NCBI RefSeq assembly: GCF_003261055.1
Contig: NZ_CP030073.1
Coordinates: forward strand, 6,200,001-6,264,000
Direction of reading: 5' to 3'
From: Streptomyces cadmiisoli
GTDB lineage: Bacteria > Actinomycetota > Actinomycetes > Streptomycetales > Streptomycetaceae
DNA: 64,000 bases
Below are positions 1 to 9,242 of the stretch, piece after piece. The stretch's first letter is position 1, and each line of letters starts with the position of its first letter. The notes under the pieces are model-generated. The model saw only the letters and a list, made by a program, of their open reading frames with translations, did not search any database and was not told the DNA's origin. A program made the position numbers and the translations under genes.

Positions 1-623
1 GCCTCGCCGAAAGCCCCCGGCCGGCCGGCCCCGCGCGGGGCCGCCCCAGGAGCGAAGCCGTGGAACGGGCCATCGTCGAGGGCACGATGAAGCTCCTGGA
101 GGACGGCGTCCCGCTCGCGGAACTCTCCATCGAGCGCATCGCCCGTACCGCCGGCGTCGGCAAGGCCGCCATCTACCGGCGCTGGCGCGGCAAGGAGGAA
201 CTCTTCGTCGACGTGGTCCGCACCGCGGAGCCCCCCGACCCCGAACTCCCCGGCACCAGCGTGCGCGACGACCTCGTCGTGCTCCTGGAGATCCTGCGCC
301 GACGCGGACTGGCCAGCCGCTCCTCGGCGATCCTGCACAGCGTCCACGCCCAGATGAAGAGCAGCCCCCGTGTCTGGGCCGCCTATCACAGCGCCGTCAT
401 AGCGCCCCGCCACCGACTCGGACTGGAGATCCTGCGCCGCGGCCAGGCGAACGGTGAACTGCGCACCGACATCGACGTCGAGGTGATGCACGACATCATC
501 GTCGGCCCCATGCTGGTCCGTTCACTGCTGCGCGCCGACGCCGATCTGCCCGAGGGCCTCTCGGAGCGGATCGTCGACACGGTGCTCGACGGCCTACGCC
601 CCGTCAGTTCGCCGGGCGCGTAG
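1..623 (+). CDS. TetR/AcrR family transcriptional regulator (5' end outside window)
   Basis: A DNA-binding repressor of the TetR family. The frame is open from base 3 to the stop at 623, and the first residues read as a basic Pro/Arg-rich lead (..GRPRSEAVERAIVEG) that is typical just before the TetR helix-turn-helix. The gene therefore most likely starts before the window, and the GTG at 60 is internal. The helix-turn-helix is visible as SIERIARTAGVGKAAIYRRW, followed by a helical ligand-binding domain. The downstream neighbour is 180 bp away on the same strand. The ligand and targets cannot be read from the sequence. Confidence 0.85.
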   Translation, partial: LAESPRPAGPARGRPRSEAVERAIVEGTMKLLEDGVPLAELSIERIARTAGVGKAAIYRRWRGKEELFVDVVRTAEPPDPELPGTSVRDDLVVLLEILRRRGLASRSSAILHSVHAQMKSSPRVWAAYHSAVIAPRHRLGLEILRRGQANGELRTDIDVEVMHDIIVGPMLVRSLLRADADLPEGLSERIVDTVLDGLRPVSSPGA

Positions 624-806
624 CCCGAATGTGCGCGTTTCGTCACAGAGCACGACGCGAAGGCCCGAAACGGAACCCCCCGCGCCGAACTGTTCGTCCC
701 AAGTGCCCGTACGGCCGTCGCGGGACGGCAGGATCGGAGCCGATCATCCCCTAGGGTCGTAGCAGTGGGGGACGACGGTGTGCACGGCAGGTAGCGAGGC
801 GACGGT

Positions 807-1859
807 ATGGCGCAGCAGGCATACGTGACGGAGACGGACAACGGCGGCTCGGAGCCCGAGCGCCCGGGATCTCGGCTTCGGCGCGTGGCCGGCCGGGTGG
901 CCGCGGGCTGGCGCGGCGACCGGCGTATCTGGCGGCGCGGTCTGATCGTGGCCGCCGTCGCGCTGCTGCTGGCGCTGGTCATGGTGGGCCACGCGTACAT
1001 CCCGAACAGCGTGGGCAACCTCGGCAGCCTGACCGAGACGTTCCTGCCGTGGATAGGCGTGTTCGTGCCGCTGCTGTTCCTGCTGGCCCTGGTGCGCCGG
1101 TCCGCCGTCGCGCTCATCGCCGTGCTGATCCCGGCGGTCGTGTGGTTCAACATCTTCGGCGGGCTGCTCAGCGACAAGGCGGGCGCGGCCGGCGGCCACG
1201 TCACCGTCGTCACGCACAACGTCAACGCCGACAACCCCGACGCCCCCGGCACCGCCCGGGACGTGGCCGCCTCCGGCGCCGACGTGGTGGCGCTGGAGGA
1301 GCTGACGGCCTCGGCCGTGCCGGTCTACGAGTCGGCGCTGGCGGCGGCGTACAAGTACCACTCGGTGCAGGGCACCGTCGGCCTGTGGAGCAAGTACCCG
1401 CTCCGCGACGTACGGCCGGTCGACATCAAGCTGGGCTGGATCCGGGCCATGCGCGCCACCGTGCGCACGCCCGAGGGGCCGCTCGCCGTCTACGTCGCCC
1501 ACCTCCCCTCGGTCCGGGTCAAGCTGGAGGCGGGGTTCACCGCCCGCGAGCGCGACACCAGCGCCGACGCGCTCGGCGAGGCCATCGGCGACGAGCAGCT
1601 GCCCAGGACGGTCCTGCTCGGCGACCTGAACGGCACCATGAACGACCGCGCGCTCAAGGCCGTGACCGCCCAGATGCGCTCCACGCAGGGCGCGGCGGGC
1701 AGCGGGTTCGGCTTCAGCTGGCCGGCCTCGTTCCCGATGGCGCGGATCGACCAGATCTTGGTCAAGGGTGTGGAACCGGTCAGCTCCTGGACGCTGCCGG
1801 AGACGACCAGCGATCATCTGCCGGTGGCGGCGCGGGTGAAGATGGACCCGTCGTCCTGA
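807..1859 (+). CDS. Endonuclease/exonuclease/phosphatase family membrane protein
   Basis: A 350-residue protein. It has a basic cytoplasmic N-terminus, three predicted membrane helices (about residues 44-62, 79-96, 100-118) and then a metal-dependent phosphodiesterase fold facing outward. EEP signatures are present: VTHNVNADNP with the catalytic Asn, ALEEL with the metal-binding Glu, GDLNGTMND, and the C-terminal TSDHLPV with the catalytic Asp-His pair. Substrates in this superfamily include nucleic acids, phospholipids and phosphoinositides; which applies here is unknown. The ATG at 807 follows a purine-rich stretch. It appears to be a single gene, with the MFS gene starting 74 bp downstream. 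Confidence 0.85.
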   Translation: MAQQAYVTETDNGGSEPERPGSRLRRVAGRVAAGWRGDRRIWRRGLIVAAVALLLALVMVGHAYIPNSVGNLGSLTETFLPWIGVFVPLLFLLALVRRSAVALIAVLIPAVVWFNIFGGLLSDKAGAAGGHVTVVTHNVNADNPDAPGTARDVAASGADVVALEELTASAVPVYESALAAAYKYHSVQGTVGLWSKYPLRDVRPVDIKLGWIRAMRATVRTPEGPLAVYVAHLPSVRVKLEAGFTARERDTSADALGEAIGDEQLPRTVLLGDLNGTMNDRALKAVTAQMRSTQGAAGSGFGFSWPASFPMARIDQILVKGVEPVSSWTLPETTSDHLPVAARVKMDPSS

Positions 1860-1933
1860 GGGGTGGCGGCAGGGCCGTCGCAACCCGGGCTTAACCTGTC
1901 GGAATACTGAGCCTGGCAGACTTTGTTCCGAGG

Positions 1934-3199
1934 ATGAACATAAAGTCCGCGGAACTTCGCTCTGAAAGGCCTTTCATGCCCTTGGCCCTGCTCGCCCTCG
2001 CCGTGGCCGCCTTCGGCATAGGTACCACCGAGTTCGTGATGATGGGGCTGCTGTCCGAGGTCGCGGACGACCTGCACGTCTCGATCCCCGCCGCCGGCCA
2101 TCTGGTCTCCGCGTACGCGCTCGGCGTCGTCATCGGCGCCCCGCTGCTGGCCGCGGTCACCGCGCGCATGCCCCGCCGAACCGTCCTGATCGGACTGATG
2201 GTCCTGTTCGTGGTGGGCAACGCGCTGTCCGCGCTCGCCCCCGACCACCAGTGGCTGCTGGCCGCCCGCTTCCTGAGCGGACTGCCGCACGGCGCCTTCT
2301 TCGGCGTCGGCGCCGTCGTCGCCGCCACCATGGTGGCGCCGGAGCGCAAGGCACGCTCGGTGTCCCTGATGTTCCTCGGCCTCACGGTCGCCAACATCGT
2401 GGGCGTCCCGGCCGCCACCCTCACCGGCCAGCACTTCGGCTGGCGGGTGACCTTCCTCGGGGTCAGCGTGATCGGCGTGGCCGCCGTCGCCGCACTGGCC
2501 CTGCTGGTCCCGCACGACCACGGTCACGCCGCCGCCACCGGCCTGCGCGGGGAACTGGCCGCCCTGCGCTCGCTGCCCGTGTGGCTCGCCCTCGGCACCA
2601 CCGTCGCCGGCTTCGGCGCGCTGTTCGCCGCGTACAGCTACATCACGCCGATGCTCACCGACTCCGCCGGGTACGCCGACACCAGCGTGACGCTGCTGCT
2701 GGCGCTGTTCGGCGTCGGCGCGACCGCCGGCAACCTGCTGGGCGGCCGCCTCGCCGACCGCTCCATGCGGGGCACCCTCTTCGGCGGCATGGCCTCGCTG
2801 GTGCTCGTCCTCGGGCTGTACCCGGTGCTCATGTCGGCCCAGTGGAGCGCCGCGCTCGCCGTGGTCCTGCTCGGCACGGCGGCCTTCGTCACCGGCTCGC
2901 CGCTGCTGCTGATGGTCCTGGAACGGGCCTCCGCCGCCCCGTCGCTGGCCTCCTCCGCCAACCAGGCCGCGTTCAACCTGGCCAACGCGGGCGGCGCCTG
3001 GGTCGGCGGGCTCGCCCTGGCCGCCGGCTTCGGCACCACGTCGCCGGCGACGGCCGGCGCGGGCCTCGCGCTCCTCGGCCTGGCGATGGCCGGCACCGCC
3101 TACGCGGTGGACCGGCGCCGCGCCGCCGCCCCGCGGACCGGGCGTGAGCGTCTGGTGGCCGGGCATGTGCCGCAGGCCTCCGAGACCGTGTCCGGCTGA
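1934..3199 (+). CDS. MFS transporter, DHA1 drug-efflux type
   Basis: A 421-residue polytopic membrane protein with about 12 hydrophobic helices. The start of helix 1 (FGIGTTEFVMMGLL) matches the drug:H+ antiporter-1 subfamily, which includes chloramphenicol and arabinose exporters. Cytoplasmic loops carry the expected basic motifs (TARMPRRTVLIGL after helix 2 and GGRLADRSMRG in the second half). It probably exports a small toxic compound or sugar by proton antiport. The start is the ATG at 1934. It ends 90 bp before a convergent gene, with a strong palindromic terminator between. The substrate cannot be deduced. Confidence 0.87.
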   Translation: MNIKSAELRSERPFMPLALLALAVAAFGIGTTEFVMMGLLSEVADDLHVSIPAAGHLVSAYALGVVIGAPLLAAVTARMPRRTVLIGLMVLFVVGNALSALAPDHQWLLAARFLSGLPHGAFFGVGAVVAATMVAPERKARSVSLMFLGLTVANIVGVPAATLTGQHFGWRVTFLGVSVIGVAAVAALALLVPHDHGHAAATGLRGELAALRSLPVWLALGTTVAGFGALFAAYSYITPMLTDSAGYADTSVTLLLALFGVGATAGNLLGGRLADRSMRGTLFGGMASLVLVLGLYPVLMSAQWSAALAVVLLGTAAFVTGSPLLLMVLERASAAPSLASSANQAAFNLANAGGAWVGGLALAAGFGTTSPATAGAGLALLGLAMAGTAYAVDRRRAAAPRTGRERLVAGHVPQASETVSG

Positions 3200-3250
3200 C
3201 GGCTCACCACTGACGGCCGCCGGGCAGGCAGCGCGCACCGCGCGAACGAA

Positions 3251-3280
3251 AGGGGCGCCAGGTGATCACCTGGCGCCCCT
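3251..3280. terminator. Bidirectional terminator between MFS gene and nadE
   Basis: A perfect 30-bp palindrome (AGGGGCGCCAGGTGA and its reverse complement) lies in the gap between two convergent genes and should terminate transcription from both sides. Confidence 0.8.
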
Positions 3281-3288
3281 CACCGCTG

Positions 3289-5043
3289 TCAGGCCGTCTC
3301 CCGCCATCCGTTGGTGATCGGCAGCCGGCGGTCCTTGCCGAACCCCTTGGGGGAGATCTTCGTGCCCGGCGGGTACTGCCGGCGCTTGTACTCGGCGGTG
3401 TCCACCATGCGCAGGGTGCGGGTGACCAGCTCCCGGTCGAACCCGGCGGCGACGATCACGTCGGCGCCCTCGTCCCGGTCGACGTACCGTTCGAGGATCG
3501 CGTCCAGCACCGGGTAGTCCGGCAGGGAGTCGGTGTCCACCTGCCCCGGGCGCAGCTCGGCGCTCGGGGGCTTGGTCAGGGAGTTCTCCGGGATCGGCGG
3601 GGTCTCGCCCCGCTCCGCCGCCGCCCGGTTGCGCCACTCGGCGAGCCGGAACACCGACGTTTTGTACAGGTCCTTGATCGGCCCGTAGGCGCCCACCGAG
3701 TCGCCGTACAGCGTCGAGTAGCCGACCGCCAGCTCCGACTTGTTGCCCGGGGCCAGCACGATGTGGCCCTCCTGGTTGGAGACGGCCATCAGCATCGTGC
3801 CGCGCAGCCGGGACTGGAGGTTCTCCTCCGCCAGCCCGGTCAGACCCAGCGACCCCATGTACGCGTCGAACATCGGCTCGATCGGGACGGTGCGGAAGTT
3901 CAGCCCGGTCCGCCGGGCCAGCTCCGCCGCGTCGTCCTTGGAGTGGTCGGAGGAGTACTTCGACGGCATGGACACGCCGTACACGTTCCGCGCGCCGACG
4001 GCGTCGCAGGCGATCGCCGCGACCAGCGCCGAGTCGATCCCGCCGGACAGGCCGATCAGCACCGACTCGAAGCCGTTCTTCGCGACGTACGCCCGCAGAC
4101 CCACCACCAGCGCCGAGTACACCTCCTCGGCGTCCTCCAGGCGCTCGGCGTATCCGCCGGTCCGCTCCGCCGGGTACGCCGGCAGGGGCTCCTCGGACAG
4201 CACCAGGCGGTCGATCCGCAGCCCGTCGTCCACCACGCCCGTCGGGGCGTCGGCGACGGCCGCGGGCAGGTCCAGGTCGAGCACCACGCAGCTCTCGGAG
4301 AACTGCGGCGCCCGCGCAACGACCTCCCCGTCCCGGTCGACGACGATCGAGTCGCCGTCGAAGACCAGCTCGTCCTGCCCGCCCATCATGGCGAGGTAGG
4401 CGGTGGTGCAGCCGGCCTCCTGGGCGCGCTTGCGCACCAGCTCCAGGCGGGTGTCGTCCTTGTCGCGCTCGTACGGCGAGGCGTTGACGGACAGCAGCAG
4501 CCCGGCCCGCGCCGACCGCGCCGCCGGCACCCGGCCGCCGTCCTGCCACAGGTCCTCGCAGATGGCCAGCGCCACGTCGACGCCGTGCACCCGCACGACC
4601 GGCATGGTGTCGCCGGGGACGAAATAGCGGAACTCGTCGAAGACGCCGTAGTTCGGCAGGTGGTGCTTGGCGAAGGTGAGCGCCACCTCGCCGTCGTACA
4701 GCACCGCCGCCGCGTTTTGCGGGGCGCCGGCCGGCTGGCCGTACCTGGGCTGGGCGGTCTCGCTGCGGTCGAGGTAGCCGACGATCACCGGGAGCCGGCC
4801 GAAGCCCTCCTCGGCGAGCCGCGCGGCCAGCGAGCGCAGGGCCGTCCGGGACGCCTCGACGAAGGAGGAGCGCAGGGCCAGGTCCTCGACGGGATACCCG
4901 GTCAGCACCATCTCCGGGAACGCCACGAGATGCGCTCCCTGCTCGGCGGAGTGCCGGGTCCGGCGGAGGATCGACTCGGCGTTCCCGGCGAGGTCGCCGA
5001 CACGCGAGTCGATCTGGTTCAGGGCGAGGCGTAGTTGAGGCAC
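3289..5043 (-). CDS. nadE: Glutamine-dependent NAD+ synthetase
   Basis: Catalyses the last step of NAD biosynthesis, amidating deamido-NAD with ammonia taken from glutamine and using ATP. The 584-residue protein has the two expected modules. The N-terminal nitrilase-type amidase shows the Glu-Lys-Cys triad in AFPEMVLTGYP, KHHLPNYGVFDE and ALAICEDLW. The C-terminal N-type ATP-pyrophosphatase has the PP-loop GLSGGIDSALVA and the substrate region LAPGNKSELAVGYSTLYGD. The GTG at 5043 (VPQLRLALNQIDSRVG) matches the family N-terminus; the frame is open further upstream, but that part is low-complexity. The gene is convergent with the MFS transporter. Confidence 0.93.
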   Translation of the reverse strand: MPQLRLALNQIDSRVGDLAGNAESILRRTRHSAEQGAHLVAFPEMVLTGYPVEDLALRSSFVEASRTALRSLAARLAEEGFGRLPVIVGYLDRSETAQPRYGQPAGAPQNAAAVLYDGEVALTFAKHHLPNYGVFDEFRYFVPGDTMPVVRVHGVDVALAICEDLWQDGGRVPAARSARAGLLLSVNASPYERDKDDTRLELVRKRAQEAGCTTAYLAMMGGQDELVFDGDSIVVDRDGEVVARAPQFSESCVVLDLDLPAAVADAPTGVVDDGLRIDRLVLSEEPLPAYPAERTGGYAERLEDAEEVYSALVVGLRAYVAKNGFESVLIGLSGGIDSALVAAIACDAVGARNVYGVSMPSKYSSDHSKDDAAELARRTGLNFRTVPIEPMFDAYMGSLGLTGLAEENLQSRLRGTMLMAVSNQEGHIVLAPGNKSELAVGYSTLYGDSVGAYGPIKDLYKTSVFRLAEWRNRAAAERGETPPIPENSLTKPPSAELRPGQVDTDSLPDYPVLDAILERYVDRDEGADVIVAAGFDRELVTRTLRMVDTAEYKRRQYPPGTKISPKGFGKDRRLPITNGWRETA

Positions 5044-5192
5044 GGAACCAGTGTAATCGTCAGAGCGACGCGATGGGGTCCCGAGGGGTGTGGGGCACCC
5101 CACGCGGAAGGGGCCGCGCACACGGGGCGGGGGTGTCCCGCGCCGCCCCGCGTCCGGGCCCGCCCCGCGCGGGTGCGCGGGGCGGGCGGGGG

Positions 5193-5816
5193 TCACCGCG
5201 GCGCGGCGCCCCGCTGCTTCAGCAGGTCCGCCATCAGGCCGATCTCCGACTGCTGCGCGTCGACCATCCCCTGGGCCAGCCGCTTCTCCACATCGACCCT
5301 GCACTGCTGCACACAGCTCTGGGCCATGTGGATGCCGCCCTTGTGATGGTCCGTCATCAGCTGGAGGAAGAAGACCTCGGCCTCCTCGCCGTCCAGCTTC
5401 GCGAGCTTGTCCATCTCGGTGTCGGTGGCCATCCCCGGCATCAGCGCGCCGTCCTCGCCGGCCGCCATGCCGCCCATGCCCATCCAGGCCATCGGCTCCG
5501 ACGACACCTTCGGCAGCGCCCACAGGTCCAGCCAGCCCAGCATCATGCCGCGCTGGTTGGCCTGGGTCTGCGCGATGTCGTAGGCGAGCCGCCGCACGTC
5601 CTCGTCGTCGGTGCGGTCGCGCACGATGTACGACATCTCCACGGCCTGCTGATGGTGCACCGCCATGTCACGGGCGAAGCCCGCGTCGGCGGAGTCGGCC
5701 GCGGGCACGGCGGCGTCCGAGCGGCCGTCCTCGGCGACGGCGTACGTGATCCCGCCGATCGTGAGGAACACCGCCGCGGCCGCTCCCGCGATCCAGCCGG
5801 CCTGCGAGCGCCTCAC
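5193..5816 (-). CDS. DUF305 domain-containing exported protein
   Basis: A 207-residue protein with an N-terminal signal/anchor helix (about residues 8-25) followed by a DUF305 four-helix domain, a ferritin-like family. The two His-His motifs of the family are present: FARDMAVHHQQAVEM and LMTDHHKGGIHMAQ. A Met/Gly-rich stretch (WMGMGGMAAGED) lies between them. DUF305 proteins are often linked to metal, particularly copper, handling at the cell surface, but the exact role is unknown. The GTG start at 5816 overlaps the stop of the upstream DUF3105 gene by 4 bases, so the two form one translationally coupled operon. Confidence 0.88.
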   Translation of the reverse strand: MRRSQAGWIAGAAAAVFLTIGGITYAVAEDGRSDAAVPAADSADAGFARDMAVHHQQAVEMSYIVRDRTDDEDVRRLAYDIAQTQANQRGMMLGWLDLWALPKVSSEPMAWMGMGGMAAGEDGALMPGMATDTEMDKLAKLDGEEAEVFFLQLMTDHHKGGIHMAQSCVQQCRVDVEKRLAQGMVDAQQSEIGLMADLLKQRGAAPR

Positions 5817-6475
5817 TTCGACAGCCCGCCCGTGCAGGCTGCGCCCGGCTCGGGGGTCTGCTCACCCTGGACGTACTTCTCGAAGAACTTGTCGATGTTC
5901 GGGTCGTCCGCGCCGGTCACCGCCCGCTGATGGCCCCACGCCGTCAGCATGATCGGATCCTTCTGCTTCTCGTCCGGGCTCATCAGCGTGTACGGCGTCT
6001 TCTTCACCTTCGCCGCCAGCGCGTCCACGTCGGCCTTCTGCGCCTTGCTCGTGTACGTCACCCAGACCGCGCCGTGCTCCAGGGAGTGGACGGCGTTCAC
6101 ATCGGGGATCTCGTCGGTGTAGACGTTTCCGTTGCAGTTCATCCACGCCTGGTGGTGGTCGCCGCCGACCGGGGGCTCCACGGGGTAGGCGACGTTCTCG
6201 GCGACGTGGTTGCGGGAGAGCTCGCCCTTCCAGGTGCTCACCCCGTCCGCGCCCGCGACCAGCTTCCCGGGGTTCTTGGAGTCGCTCGCCGCGGCGCCCG
6301 AGTCGGACTGTGTCCGGACCAGGACGACACCACCGACGACGAGGCCGGCGACGACCACCGCACTGGCCGTGATGGTGAGGATGCGGTTGCGGCGCTCGCG
6401 AGATCGCTCGGCGCGCCGCATCTCCTCTATGCGCGCCTTGCGCGCCGCACTGTTCTGCTTCTTGGCGGAACCCAT
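5813..6475 (-). CDS. DUF3105 domain-containing membrane-anchored protein
   Basis: A 220-residue protein. It has a strongly basic N-terminus (KKQNSAARKARIEEMRRAER), one membrane helix near residues 34-53, and an extracytoplasmic DUF3105 domain with its characteristic HHQAWMNCNGNVYTDEI and VHSLEHGAVWVTY. The biochemical function of DUF3105 is not established. It is the promoter-proximal gene of a two-gene unit with the DUF305 gene, which suggests a shared envelope or metal-related task. The ATG at 6475 was chosen over longer upstream frames because it begins the basic lead typical of this family. Confidence 0.85.
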   Translation of the reverse strand: MGSAKKQNSAARKARIEEMRRAERSRERRNRILTITASAVVVAGLVVGGVVLVRTQSDSGAAASDSKNPGKLVAGADGVSTWKGELSRNHVAENVAYPVEPPVGGDHHQAWMNCNGNVYTDEIPDVNAVHSLEHGAVWVTYTSKAQKADVDALAAKVKKTPYTLMSPDEKQKDPIMLTAWGHQRAVTGADDPNIDKFFEKYVQGEQTPEPGAACTGGLSK

Positions 6476-6852
6476 GGGGCTGGCCCTTCTGGGGGAACGG
6501 AGGACGGTCGGGTTCGCTGATCGTAAGGGGGGAGGTTCACGATCTCGAAGAGAGGGCACAGGAATGGCCCGATCGACGCGGGCCGGCGGACCGCCCGCGA
6601 CGGGCCCCCGGCGGGTGCCGGAGCCGTCCGCGCCCCGGCGTCGGCCGGGCATTACGGATGTCGGTGCGAGCAGGCAAGATGGGCGGCAGAGCCGTACACC
6701 CGCCGTACGCGAGGCGTTCGGGCCGGGGTCGGCCGGGCGATCAAGGTCCGCAACGCGCTCGAAACGCTGTTGTGGTGGGATGCTCAGGTGCCCGACCGCT
6801 TTCCGTGCGCCGGAGACAGGCGGCCTGACCAGCAAGGATGGGGAAGCTGAAG
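6476..6852. other. Divergent intergenic region between DUF3105 gene and glnA2
   Basis: About 380 bases separate the divergent genes and must carry both promoters. No GlnR box with the 11-base periodicity seen upstream of glnA and glnII was found here, and no convincing small gene. Confidence 0.4.
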
Positions 6853-8214
6853 ATGGACAAGCAGCAGGAGTTCGTGCTCCGCACATTGGAGGAGCGCGAC
6901 ATCCGGTTCGTACGCCTGTGGTTCACGGACGTGCTGGGCTTCCTGAAGTCCGTCGCCGTGGCCCCGGCCGAGCTCGAGCAGGCCTTCGACGAGGGCATCG
7001 GCTTCGACGGCTCGGCCATCGAGGGCTTCGCCCGCGTCTACGAGTCCGACATGATCGCCAAGCCCGACCCCTCGACCTTCCAGGTCCTTCCCTGGCGCGC
7101 GGAGACGCCCGGTACCGCCCGCATGTTCTGCGACATCCTCATGCCGGACGGCTCCCCCTCCTTCGCCGACCCGCGCTACGTCCTCAAGCGCGCCCTGGCC
7201 CGCGCCTCCGACCTGGGCTTCACCTTCTACACCCACCCGGAGATCGAGTTCTTCCTGCTGAAGCACAAGCCGGTCGACGGCTCGGTGCCGACCCCGGCGG
7301 ACAACTCCGGCTACTTCGATCACACCCCGACCAACGTCGGCATGGACTTCCGCCGCCAGGCGATCACCATGCTGGAGTCGATGGGCATCTCGGTCGAGTT
7401 CTCCCACCACGAGGGCGCCCCCGGCCAGCAGGAGATCGACCTGCGGTACGCCGACGCGCTGTCCACCGCGGACAACGTGATGACCTTCCGCCTGGTCATG
7501 AAGCAGGTCGCGCTGGAGCAGAACCTCCAGGCCACCTTCATGCCGAAGCCGTTCTCCGAGCACCCCGGTTCCGGCATGCACACCCACCTGTCGCTGTTCG
7601 AGGGCGACCGGAACGCCTTCTACGAGTCCGGCGCCGAGTACCAGCTGTCGAAGGTCGGCCGCTCCTTCATCGCCGGCCTGCTCCGGCACGCGGCCGAGAT
7701 CTCCGCGGTCACCAACCAGTGGGTGAACTCCTACAAGCGCATCTGGGGCGGCTCCGCGCGCACCGCCGGCGCGGGCGGCGAGGCGCCGTCGTACATCTGC
7801 TGGGGCCACAACAACCGCTCGGCCCTGGTCCGCGTCCCGATGTACAAGCCGGGCAAGACCGGCTCCGCGCGGGTCGAGGTGCGCTCCATCGACTCCGGCG
7901 CGAACCCCTACCTGGCCTACGCGGTCCTGCTCGCCGCCGGTCTGAAGGGCATCGAGGAGGGCTACGAGCTTCCGCCGGGCGCGGAGGACGACGTCTGGGC
8001 GCTCTCCGAGGCGGAGCGGCGCGCGATGGGCATCGAACCGCTCCCGCAGAACCTCGGCGAGGCCCTCGGGCTGATGGAGCGCAGCGACCTGGTCGCCGAG
8101 ACCCTCGGCGAGCACGTCTTCGACTTCTTCCTGCGCAACAAGAAGCAGGAGTGGGAGGAGTACCGGAGCGAGGTCACGGCCTTCGAGCTGCGCAAGAACC
8201 TGCCGGTGCTGTAG
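6853..8214 (+). CDS. glnA2: Glutamine synthetase-like gamma-glutamylpolyamine synthetase
   Basis: A type I glutamine synthetase-fold ligase of 453 residues. It carries the family motifs GFDGSAIEGF, HPEIEFFL, GSGMHTHLSLF and NRSALVRVP. At the position where GlnA has the adenylylation tyrosine (DKDLYEL), this protein reads DDVWALSE, so it should not be controlled by GlnE. In Streptomyces, the paralogue in this gene neighbourhood (GlnA2) is reported to glutamylate polyamines rather than ammonia; that assignment rests on synteny from memory. The ATG at 6853 is chosen because GGGGAAG lies upstream at good spacing; an ATG at 6838 is the alternative. A hairpin follows the gene. Confidence 0.87.
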   Translation: MDKQQEFVLRTLEERDIRFVRLWFTDVLGFLKSVAVAPAELEQAFDEGIGFDGSAIEGFARVYESDMIAKPDPSTFQVLPWRAETPGTARMFCDILMPDGSPSFADPRYVLKRALARASDLGFTFYTHPEIEFFLLKHKPVDGSVPTPADNSGYFDHTPTNVGMDFRRQAITMLESMGISVEFSHHEGAPGQQEIDLRYADALSTADNVMTFRLVMKQVALEQNLQATFMPKPFSEHPGSGMHTHLSLFEGDRNAFYESGAEYQLSKVGRSFIAGLLRHAAEISAVTNQWVNSYKRIWGGSARTAGAGGEAPSYICWGHNNRSALVRVPMYKPGKTGSARVEVRSIDSGANPYLAYAVLLAAGLKGIEEGYELPPGAEDDVWALSEAERRAMGIEPLPQNLGEALGLMERSDLVAETLGEHVFDFFLRNKKQEWEEYRSEVTAFELRKNLPVL

Positions 8215-8250
8215 GCGCGGGTCAGCGGCCGTAGCGCCGCCGAACGGAGC

Positions 8251-8283
8251 TCCGGGCCGGCGGCAGGTGACCGCCGGCCCGGA
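8251..8283 (+). terminator. Terminator after glnA2
   Basis: A GC-rich inverted repeat with 13-bp arms (TCCGGGCCGGCGG and complement) and a 7-base loop lies 37 bp after the glnA2 stop. Confidence 0.75.
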
Positions 8284-8380
8284 GGCGTCTCACGGACCTG
8301 TCACCGGCCCCGGGCCGCCCGCGTCGAGGCCGGGGCGGCTCGGAAGCGGCGGCCCGTGACGCTCAGCAAGCGCCGGACGG

Positions 8381-8572
8381 CTAGTCGTCCCCGCCGCTCC
8401 GCCGCGAGCCGGAGCTCCGGCTCGCGCTGCGGGCCAATTCGCTGCCGAGCAGCGTCACCTTGGCGACACCGCGTGCCCAGCGCGGGGCGTCGCCCCGGGC
8501 CGCCCAGAAGACGCAGACACAGCCGCCGATGAGGAGCAGGAGGACGACCGACAGTATGCCGAGCATGAGCAT
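8381..8572 (-). CDS. Small single-helix membrane protein, hypothetical
   Basis: A 63-residue protein consisting of one N-terminal membrane helix (MLGILSVVLLLLIGGCVCVF) and a basic, serine/arginine-rich cytoplasmic tail. No family is recognised. It lies alone between the glnA2 terminator and the VOC gene on the same strand, 123 bp downstream of the latter. Support is the clean hydrophobic helix with positive-inside tail; a spurious frame cannot be excluded. Confidence 0.5.
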   Translation of the reverse strand: MLMLGILSVVLLLLIGGCVCVFWAARGDAPRWARGVAKVTLLGSELARSASRSSGSRRSGGDD

Positions 8573-8695
8573 GCTGGACCCCGTTTCGTGTGAAGGTGCG
8601 CGTCATCCTCTCAGGCGGGCCGCACCTCCAGAGGGCCCTGGTCATGAGAACGGGGGACACCTCGTGGCCGCGGACTCCCTGCCCGCGCCTGCGTC

Positions 8696-9145
8696 CTACT
8701 GCCCGCCGCCCGTCTGGTTCCGCAGGACCTGGTGCAGGGGCTCCGTGGCGCGGCGGCGGTACTCCTGGATCGACCAGCCGTTGCCGTCGGGGTCCTTGAA
8801 GTACATGAACGTGGCGCCGTCGTCGGGCGTGTACTGGACCGGCTCGGAGACGTCCAGGCCGCGTTCGACCAGTTCCGCGCGGGCCGCCTTGATGTCGGCG
8901 ACGCACAGTTGGAGGCCCTGGTAGGAGCCGGGCTCCGGCCGGGTCTCGCCCTTCGTCATGTCCCAGATGCTGTCGCCGAGGGCGATCGAGCAGCCGGACC
9001 CCGGGGGTGTCAGCTGCACGATGCGCATGCCCGGCATGACCTCCTGGTCGATGTCGACGTGGAAGCCCACCCGGTCCCGGTAGAAGTCGCGGGCGCGGTC
9101 GATGTCGCTCACCGGCAGCGGGATCACTTCGAGCGTGAAGTCCAT
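8696..9145 (-). CDS. VOC (glyoxalase/bleomycin-resistance) family protein
   Basis: A 149-residue vicinal-oxygen-chelate fold protein. It begins with the family opening PLPVSDIDRARDFYRDRVGF and contains the second-half signature PDDGATFMYFKDPDGNGWSI, with the metal-ligand Glu following (IQEY). The family ranges from glyoxalase I to dioxygenases and antibiotic-binding proteins, so the reaction is open. The ATG at 9145 is preceded by GGAGG. The short Gln/Gly tail is not conserved in the fold. Confidence 0.87.
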   Translation of the reverse strand: MDFTLEVIPLPVSDIDRARDFYRDRVGFHVDIDQEVMPGMRIVQLTPPGSGCSIALGDSIWDMTKGETRPEPGSYQGLQLCVADIKAARAELVERGLDVSEPVQYTPDDGATFMYFKDPDGNGWSIQEYRRRATEPLHQVLRNQTGGGQ

Positions 9146-9242
9146 CGCTAGTCCTCCAAGGGGAATCGCCAGCGGGTCTGGCTGAACGGCTCCCCTTACC
9201 GAAGCCGAAAACGGTACGCGGCGCCACCGATTACACATAACC

